In this document: positions 4,789-8,502 of the stretch, one piece after another
Layout of the letters: the number at the start of each line of letters is the position of its first letter
Position numbering within the stretch: position 1 is the first letter of the stretch
Assembly (NCBI GenBank): GCA_018056405.1
Contig: JAGPFT010000093.1
Span: 1-8,502, forward strand
DNA: 8,502 nucleotides
Direction: 5' to 3'
Origin: Anaerolineae bacterium
Lineage (GTDB): Bacteria; Chloroflexota; Anaerolineae; Aggregatilineales; Aggregatilineaceae
Translations under genes and position numbers: made by a program
Notes under the pieces: generated by a model
What the model was told of the DNA's origin: nothing
Databases searched by the model: none
The model's input: only the letters and a program-made list of their open reading frames with translations

Positions 4789-5545
4789 AAATCGCGTACA
4801 CGTCGTGGTCTTTGGCCAGCGTCACCGGGCCGGCGAAGGTCGCCCGCGCTTCCGCGATGAGCGCCTCAGCATGGGCGTTGCCCACCGGATAGTGCACCAG
4901 CGCCAGCCGCTGCGCGCCAGCCAGCGTCGCCACTTCGCCCGCCTGCGCCGCGCTGGAATGGCCAGCGCCTTCGCCGGCGGCTTCGTGCAGCAGCAGATCG
5001 GCGTCGCGGGCCAGGGTGATGATGTGCGGGATCGGCTCGGTGTCGCCCGAATAGCTGATCACCTGGCCGGAAGACTGGACCTCCACGCGCAGCCCGATCG
5101 TCGGGATGAAGTGCCGGGTCGGCCAGGCGCGAATGCGGAAATCGGCGCTGTCCAGCAGGGGCACGTCAGGCTGCTCGGCCAGGCGATGGATGCACACCTC
5201 AAAGAAATCGGGCCAGGTGTTGACCATGAAGACATCGAGCATGTGCTCGAAGCGCTGCATACAGTGGTGCAGCCCGTACACGTCTAGCGGTCTGCGCCGC
5301 CCCACCAGCCACAACTGCATCAGCAGGATGGGCACGCCGTAGACGTGATCGGGATGGAAGTGCGTCAGAATCAGGTCGGTCAGGTCGTCGGGGCCGATGC
5401 CGTGCTGAGCCAGCTTGCTCAGCGGGTTCGAGCCGCAGTCCACCAGCACGGCCCGGTCATGATCGCCTTGCAGCGCGAAATGCGTGTTATCGTGCTCGGC
5501 GTCCGAGACCGCCGCCGCCGAGCCGAGGATGATCAGGCGGGCCAT
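4787..5545 (-). CDS. Metallo-beta-lactamase-fold metal-dependent hydrolase, RNase Z-like subgroup
   Basis: A 252-residue MBL-fold hydrolase with a two-metal site. Ligand candidates are the HFHPDH motif (62-67: His62, His64, Asp66, His67), His145 in TRHFIPTIGLRV, Asp168 in YSGDTEP and His218 in LALVHYP. LLHEAA (186-191) and GHSSAAQAG (195-203) fit the RNase Z/ElaC and phosphodiesterase-like branch. The diagnostic exosite arm of true RNase Z is not evident, and related proteins act on other phosphoesters, so the substrate is open. ATG 5545 is chosen because AGGA lies 6 nt upstream (minus strand) and the fold begins at once with ARLIILGSAAA. A GTG eight codons earlier has no ribosome site. No signal peptide is seen. 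It is convergent with maf and lies 86 bp downstream of the ABC permease on the same strand, so it may be read through from the ABC operon or use its own promoter. Confidence 0.88.
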   Translation of the reverse strand: MARLIILGSAAAVSDAEHDNTHFALQGDHDRAVLVDCGSNPLSKLAQHGIGPDDLTDLILTHFHPDHVYGVPILLMQLWLVGRRRPLDVYGLHHCMQRFEHMLDVFMVNTWPDFFEVCIHRLAEQPDVPLLDSADFRIRAWPTRHFIPTIGLRVEVQSSGQVISYSGDTEPIPHIITLARDADLLLHEAAGEGAGHSSAAQAGEVATLAGAQRLALVHYPVGNAHAEALIAEARATFAGPVTLAKDHDVYAI

Positions 5546-5618
5546 CGTGTGTCCTGTGGGAATAGCCACCAGCCGTCAGCGAGAATCCGGTGCAGGGGCG
5601 TATGGCAAGACGCTCCCC

Positions 5619-5648
5619 TGTATAGCACGGATCACAGCGTTAACACAA
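5619..5648 (-). promoter_or_regulatory. Candidate promoter for the hydrolase gene
   Basis: On the minus strand TTGTGT (5643-5648) and TATACA (5619-5624) are separated by 18 bp, and TGC precedes the -10 as in extended -10 promoters. The boxes overlap the last codons and the region just after the permease gene. An imperfect hairpin (CAGGG/CCCTG plus GCGT/ACGC, 5593-5620) lies directly downstream. Neither box is strong, so read-through from the ABC operon remains possible. Confidence 0.35.
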
Positions 5649-7146
5649 ATTCGACGACGCGCGGCGTGAGGGTCACTTCCAGCAGCGCCGCCAGCACCAG
5701 CAGTGGCAGCACCAGCCCCAGGCCAACCTTGAATACATCTGCCGCCGCTGCCAGCCACGCTTCGCTGGCGGTCAGGTCGGCGGGCGGGCGCGTGACTACG
5801 CTGCCCAGGCGCAGCGCCGCCGCCCCGGCCAGCACAATCGCCGGAATCTCCAGCGCGCCGTGCGGGATCACGGCCAGCAAAAAGGGCAGCGGGCTGAGTC
5901 CGGCCATCGTCACCTGGGCCAGGATGAAGCCCAGGACGGCGAACGTCACAGAGACCGTCACCAGCCCCATCACTCCGAAGGTGAATATCGCCAGCAGCGT
6001 CGCCAGCAGCAGCGTGCGACTGTTCTGCACCAGCACCATGACCACCAACTGCGAGTTGTCCTGGCCCAGGTCGAACCACGAGCGCAGGTTGTCCAGCAGC
6101 GTCTCGTCGTTGGCCTCGAACTGGTCGAGCGGGAGCTGCCACTCTCCCGCCGCGATCCAGCCACCCGCAAAAGCGCCAGCCACACAGATGAGCACGACGG
6201 CAGCGCTCCCCCGCAGGCCCCGCGCAGCGGGGAACACGCCGAGCCGGTACCAGCGCCGCAGCGAGAAGGCTTCCCCCGCCGGGCCGCGCACGCCCCGCCA
6301 GAACGTGCGCCCGATCCAGCGCAGGTTGAGCTGATCCAGCGCGCGGCCCAGCAGTTCCTCGCGGTTGAACAGGCGCGCGCCCATGCGCACCAGCAGAATT
6401 ACGGCGACCAGCACGCCAGCCATGATCACCCACAGCAAAGAGCGGCGGTGCGGCTGCACCATGATCGTCGCTTCCAGTATGACCAGCAGGGACATGGGGA
6501 TGATGATGAAGCTGGCCAGCAGATTGGCGGCGCGCGTCGAGGTGGTCTGGCTGGAGACGACGACCGCCCCAGTGACCATCATCAGCGCCTGGGCTGTGGT
6601 CAGCAGCACAATCTGCACGACGAGCAGCGGGGGCGGACGCCACTGCTGCGCGCCCAGGATCAGCGCACCCATGTAGATAGCCATGCCGCTGTAGCTGGCC
6701 AGCAACGGCGGCAGCATGGCCGCGAACGACTTGCCCAGGTAGAGTTCCGTGTTGGTCAGCGGGGTGGAGAGTAGCGGCTCCAGGCTGCGTCGTTCCTTTT
6801 CGCCGACGAACGTCTCCAGGGCGATGACCAGTGAGATGGAAATGGGGAAGAAGCCGACGATCATCGGCATGAGCGGCAGCAGCGCCGGCAGCAGGTCTTC
6901 CGCGCCGTTGTCCTCGAAGAAGCCGGTGAAAATGCGCGTCATCTGGTTGGCCAGCAGCGGGAAGATGAGCGTCAGCAGGAAGATGGGCGCCATAATCCGC
7001 CAGTCGCGCAGGCTATCGCGCACTTCACGGCGGGTGACGATCAGGGCATGGTGCAGTGTGCGGGCGACCGCCGCCCGGCTCCATGAGCCGTCTGGCTCGG
7101 CGAGCGGGACTGCGCGCTGCCCAATGCGCTCACTCAGGCTGCTCAT
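5632..7146 (-). CDS. ABC-2 type permease fused to a C-terminal SpoIIM-like (DUF95) domain
   Basis: A 504-residue integral membrane protein, the presumed partner of the ATPase just upstream. Residues about 30-255 are an ABC-2 exporter permease: REVRDSLRDWRIMAPIF (40-56), a hydrophobic segment near 55-67, the EKERRSLEPLLSTPLTNTELYLGKS motif (116-140) typical of NatB-like permeases, then hydrophobic segments near 145-165, 173-198, 207-228 and 237-253. A soluble linker (254-310) leads into a second membrane module: segments near 313-333, 364-388, 391-412 and 418-448, with the NSRTLLLATLLAIFTFGVMG stretch (375-394) and IPHGALEIPAIVLAG (427-441), which mark the SpoIIM/DUF95 family. The last segment is 472-492. 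SpoIIM-like proteins are usually separate and about 180-300 residues, so this is a fusion. ATG 7146 overlaps the ATPase gene by 17 bp, with AAGGGA 9 nt upstream. The substrate is unknown. Confidence 0.85.
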   Translation of the reverse strand: MSSLSERIGQRAVPLAEPDGSWSRAAVARTLHHALIVTRREVRDSLRDWRIMAPIFLLTLIFPLLANQMTRIFTGFFEDNGAEDLLPALLPLMPMIVGFFPISISLVIALETFVGEKERRSLEPLLSTPLTNTELYLGKSFAAMLPPLLASYSGMAIYMGALILGAQQWRPPPLLVVQIVLLTTAQALMMVTGAVVVSSQTTSTRAANLLASFIIIPMSLLVILEATIMVQPHRRSLLWVIMAGVLVAVILLVRMGARLFNREELLGRALDQLNLRWIGRTFWRGVRGPAGEAFSLRRWYRLGVFPAARGLRGSAAVVLICVAGAFAGGWIAAGEWQLPLDQFEANDETLLDNLRSWFDLGQDNSQLVVMVLVQNSRTLLLATLLAIFTFGVMGLVTVSVTFAVLGFILAQVTMAGLSPLPFLLAVIPHGALEIPAIVLAGAAALRLGSVVTRPPADLTASEAWLAAAADVFKVGLGLVLPLLVLAALLEVTLTPRVVEFVLTL

Positions 7147-8074
7147 GGGAAGCCGTCCCTTCGTCCTCGGCGACGATTTGCAGGTACACGTCTTCGAGCG
7201 TGCGTGAGACTTCGCTCAGCGTCACAATATCCAGCCCGGCCCCCGTCAGCCGCCGGATCACCTGGGGGTTGGTCAGCGCCGGGTCGGGCGCGCGGTAGCG
7301 CAGCCAGTGGTCGCCCGTCTCGACGATAGTGACCATGCCGCGCAAGGCGTCCACTGCCCCATTGAGGTGTTGCGTCAGGTGCAGTTCCATCAGCGGCGCG
7401 CCGACGAAGCGCCCCGAAAGCTCGGCGAAGGTGCCGTGCGCGATGATCCGTCCCTGGCGGATGACGGCGATATGGTCGGCCAGGTCTTGGGCTTCGACCA
7501 GGTTGTGCGTGGTGATGGCGATGGTGCGCTCCTCGCGGCGGAGTGCTTTGATCGCTTCGCGCACCAGCTTGGCGCTCTGCGGGTCCATCGCCGAGGTTGG
7601 CTCGTCGAGCAGCAGCACGGGCGGGTCGTGCAGCATGGCCCGCACCAGGGCCAGCTTCTGCTTCATGCCCTTTGAGTACTCGCCCAGCCGCTTATTGAGC
7701 GCGTCGCCCAGGCCGAAGTGCTCCATCAACTGGCGCGGGCGTCGCTGACGGATTTCGGGGGGCAGGTCATAGATACGCGCAAAGAAGTCGAGGTATTCCT
7801 CGCCCTTCATGCGCTCGTAGAGGCCGTGCTGCTCGGTGAGCACGCCCACTGAGGCGCGCACCGCCGTCGGCTGGGCGACCACATCGTAACCGGCCACGCG
7901 CGCCCAGCCCGCCGTCGGCTTGAGGATCGCGGTGAGCATCCGCACGGTTGTCGTCTTGCCCGCGCCGTTCGGCCCCAGCATGGCGAAGATCGTCCCCGGC
8001 ATGACCGTGAACGTCACCCCGTCAACGGCGCGGAAGTCCTTGAAGTCCTTGCATAGCTCGAAGGTCTCGATCAT
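7130..8074 (-). CDS. ABC transporter ATP-binding protein (exporter, NatA/CcmA-like)
   Basis: A 314-residue cytoplasmic ATPase that would power the permease encoded next to it. It has the Walker A GPNGAGKTT (34-42), Q-loop glutamine in LTEQHGLYERM (79-89), signature YSKGMKQKL (133-141, a common variant of LSGGQ in this subgroup), Walker B VLLLDEPT (153-160) with catalytic Glu158, D-loop SAMDP (161-165) and switch His190 in ITTHNLVEA. About 80 residues after residue 230 form the C-terminal extension usual in the drug/Na+ exporter branch; it includes LTGAGLDIVTLSEVSRTLEDVYLQIV. ATG 8074 gives a complete N-terminus starting at the first beta strand, but no clear Shine-Dalgarno sequence is visible upstream (ACCCGGCACCGCC). 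The stop lies 17 bp inside the permease gene, so the two are one transcription unit and probably translationally coupled. Confidence 0.94.
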   Translation of the reverse strand: MIETFELCKDFKDFRAVDGVTFTVMPGTIFAMLGPNGAGKTTTVRMLTAILKPTAGWARVAGYDVVAQPTAVRASVGVLTEQHGLYERMKGEEYLDFFARIYDLPPEIRQRRPRQLMEHFGLGDALNKRLGEYSKGMKQKLALVRAMLHDPPVLLLDEPTSAMDPQSAKLVREAIKALRREERTIAITTHNLVEAQDLADHIAVIRQGRIIAHGTFAELSGRFVGAPLMELHLTQHLNGAVDALRGMVTIVETGDHWLRYRAPDPALTNPQVIRRLTGAGLDIVTLSEVSRTLEDVYLQIVAEDEGTASHEQPE

Positions 8075-8110
8075 GGCGGTGCCGGGTCGTTGATTGTTGG
8101 CCTTGGTTGT

Positions 8111-8195
8111 GAGTCGAGAGTCTTGAGTGTGGAGTCAGGAGCCGGAATCAGGGCATACCTCGGACTCTTGACTCCAGACTCACGACTCATCTCTC
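8111..8195 (-). repeat. Heptad array GAGTCNN and its inverse in the ABC operon leader
   Basis: On the plus strand five heptads start at 8111, 8118, 8125, 8132 and 8139 (GAGTC, GAGTC, GAGTG, GAGTC, GAGCC). After a gap, four GACTC words start at 8163, 8170, 8177 and 8184, again exactly 7 bp apart. The halves form an imperfect inverted repeat: 8111-8138 against 8161-8188 pairs at about 22 of 28 positions. Together with GAATC at 8145, eight words fit GANTC. The array lies between the promoter candidate and the ATPase start, so it would be transcribed as a hairpin or act as clustered protein-binding sites. Confidence 0.8.
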
Positions 8196-8198
8196 TAG

Positions 8199-8227
8199 AT
8201 TGTATGCGCGGGCGAAGGCCACTCCAA
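8199..8227 (-). promoter_or_regulatory. Candidate promoter of the ABC transporter operon
   Basis: On the minus strand TTGGAG (8222-8227) and TACAAT (8199-8204) are exactly 17 bp apart. The -10 is 5 of 6 to consensus and the -35 is 3 of 6, with TTG intact. Transcription would start near 8192, giving a leader of about 118 nt that carries the heptad array. No better -10 is seen nearer the ATPase start. Confidence 0.5.
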
Positions 8228-8270
8228 GCGGCGGGTGTGAATTCCGCCTGAAAAAGAGGCGCTGCCCTGG

Positions 8271-8367
8271 TTTACCTCACCCCCGCTCGGCGCTGACGCG
8301 CCTCACTCCCCCTCTCCGTAAACGGAGAGGGGGAAGAGCCGAGCGCAGCGAGGCCAGGGGGGAGGGG
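8271..8367 (-). repeat. Palindromic intergenic element, copy 4 (inverted)
   Basis: Read on the minus strand this matches copies 1-3. On the plus strand it begins TTTACCTCACCCCC (8271-8284), followed by the GCTCGGCGCTGACGCGCC segment. The central hairpin is TCCCCCTCTCCGT (8307-8319), loop AA, ACGGAGAGGGGGA (8322-8334), then AGAGCCGAGCGCAGCGAGGC. The right end is degenerate (CAGGGGGGAGGGG, where GGGGTGAGGTAAA is expected). It stands upstream of the ABC operon promoter in the gene-free stretch 8075-8502. Confidence 0.82.
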
Positions 8368-8382
8368 CTTTCTGCTGCACTA

Positions 8383-8416
8383 AGACTTCCGAAGTCTTCG
8401 AAGACTTCGGAAGTCT
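8383..8416. repeat. 34-bp perfect palindrome, copy B
   Basis: This copy is identical to 4506-4539 except at positions 14 and 21 of the palindrome, which pair with each other (T/A there, C/G here), so perfect symmetry is kept. It lies 15 bp beyond the degenerate end of element copy 4. In the element's own direction the palindrome therefore comes first, as with copies A and 3. No T tract follows. Confidence 0.85.
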
Positions 8417-8454
8417 GATCGTCGAGCGCCCGCCCCTAGGCCTCTCCCCCTCAA

Positions 8455-8485
8455 TCCCCCTCTCCAGCCGAGCTAGAGAGGGGGA
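8455..8485. repeat. Diverged C-rich hairpin related to the palindromic element family
   Basis: TCCCCCTCTC (8455-8464) pairs with GAGAGGGGGA (8476-8485) around an 11-nt loop. The arms share the CCCCCTCTC core of copies 1-4, but the loop and flanks differ and no TTTACCTCACCCC end is visible before the window stops. It is probably a partial or related element. Confidence 0.5.
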
Positions 8486-8502
8486 CTTGGTTCGCCGCAT
8501 AT

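Noticed and set aside
4787..5545. Calling the MBL-fold hydrolase a true RNase Z (rnz)
   Set aside because: The metal ligands fit, but the tRNA-binding exosite arm is not evident and several related MBL subfamilies share the same motifs, so no symbol is given.
5345..6334. Long plus-strand open frame (329 codons) opposite the ABC permease and the end of the hydrolase gene
   Set aside because: It is antisense to two genes with clear motifs. Its composition is Ser/Arg/Thr/Pro-rich and shapeless, as expected for the complement of GC-rich coding DNA. No ribosome site or domain was seen.
5576..6643. Minus-strand open frame (355 codons) inside the permease gene
   Set aside because: It is in another frame of the same strand as the permease. 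The translation is Ala/Gly/Arg-rich low-complexity without motifs, whereas the permease frame shows membrane segments and family signatures.
5860..6774. Plus-strand open frame (304 codons), His/Gln/Arg-rich
   Set aside because: It is antisense to the permease. The His/Gln bias comes from reading GC-rich codons in the opposite direction, and nothing resembles a known domain.
8111..8195. CRISPR-like array
   Set aside because: The repeat unit is only 7 bp with 2-bp spacers and reverses orientation midway. No cas genes are present.

Overview
The window is GC-rich bacterial chromosome, dense with housekeeping and regulatory genes and with intergenic inverted repeats. The gene content (a GatB tail, a short SSB, a DUF3467 protein next to a prokaryotic translin, an FHA-winged-helix protein, Maf, and an ABC-2 permease fused to a SpoIIM-like domain) and the intergenic palindromic repeats fit a Chloroflexota bacterium, perhaps Anaerolineae-like. 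That assignment is an inference; no marker gene in the window proves it.

Layout. Plus strand: the C-terminal part of gatB (to 718); ssb (807-1199) behind a good TATAAT box; a 428-bp gap (1200-1627) with several inverted repeats, a promoter candidate and a leader stem-loop; an overlapping pair encoding a DUF3467 protein (1628-1990) and a translin-family protein (1983-2672); an FHA domain joined to an OmpR/PhoB-type winged helix (2966-3604); and maf (3808-4470). Minus strand: a metallo-beta-lactamase-fold hydrolase (4787-5545), convergent with maf, and an ABC exporter operon read from 8074 leftward, with the ATPase (7130-8074) overlapping the permease (5632-7146) by 17 bp. The right end (8075-8502) has no gene. 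It holds the probable promoter and leader of the ABC operon followed by repeats.

Repeats. A family of roughly 95-101-bp elements with TTTACCTCACCCC-type inverted ends and a strong central hairpin occurs four times (2766, 3656, 4603 and, inverted, 8271). A related hairpin lies at 8455. A 34-bp perfect palindrome occurs twice (4506, 8383), each time just before an element when read in the element's direction. The two palindrome copies differ by one symmetric pair of substitutions that keeps the symmetry. A heptad array (GAGTCNN, then its inverse) probably lies in the 5' leader of the ABC operon.

How the genes relate. GatB and SSB are core translation and replication functions. The DUF3467-translin pair is the most likely functional module: translational overlap suggests co-expression, and the translin protein keeps most of the acidic positions known from the TRAX RNase. 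The FHA-winged-helix protein looks like a phosphothreonine-reading transcription factor with no receiver domain. The ABC ATPase and the permease-SpoIIM fusion should form one membrane transporter of unknown substrate.
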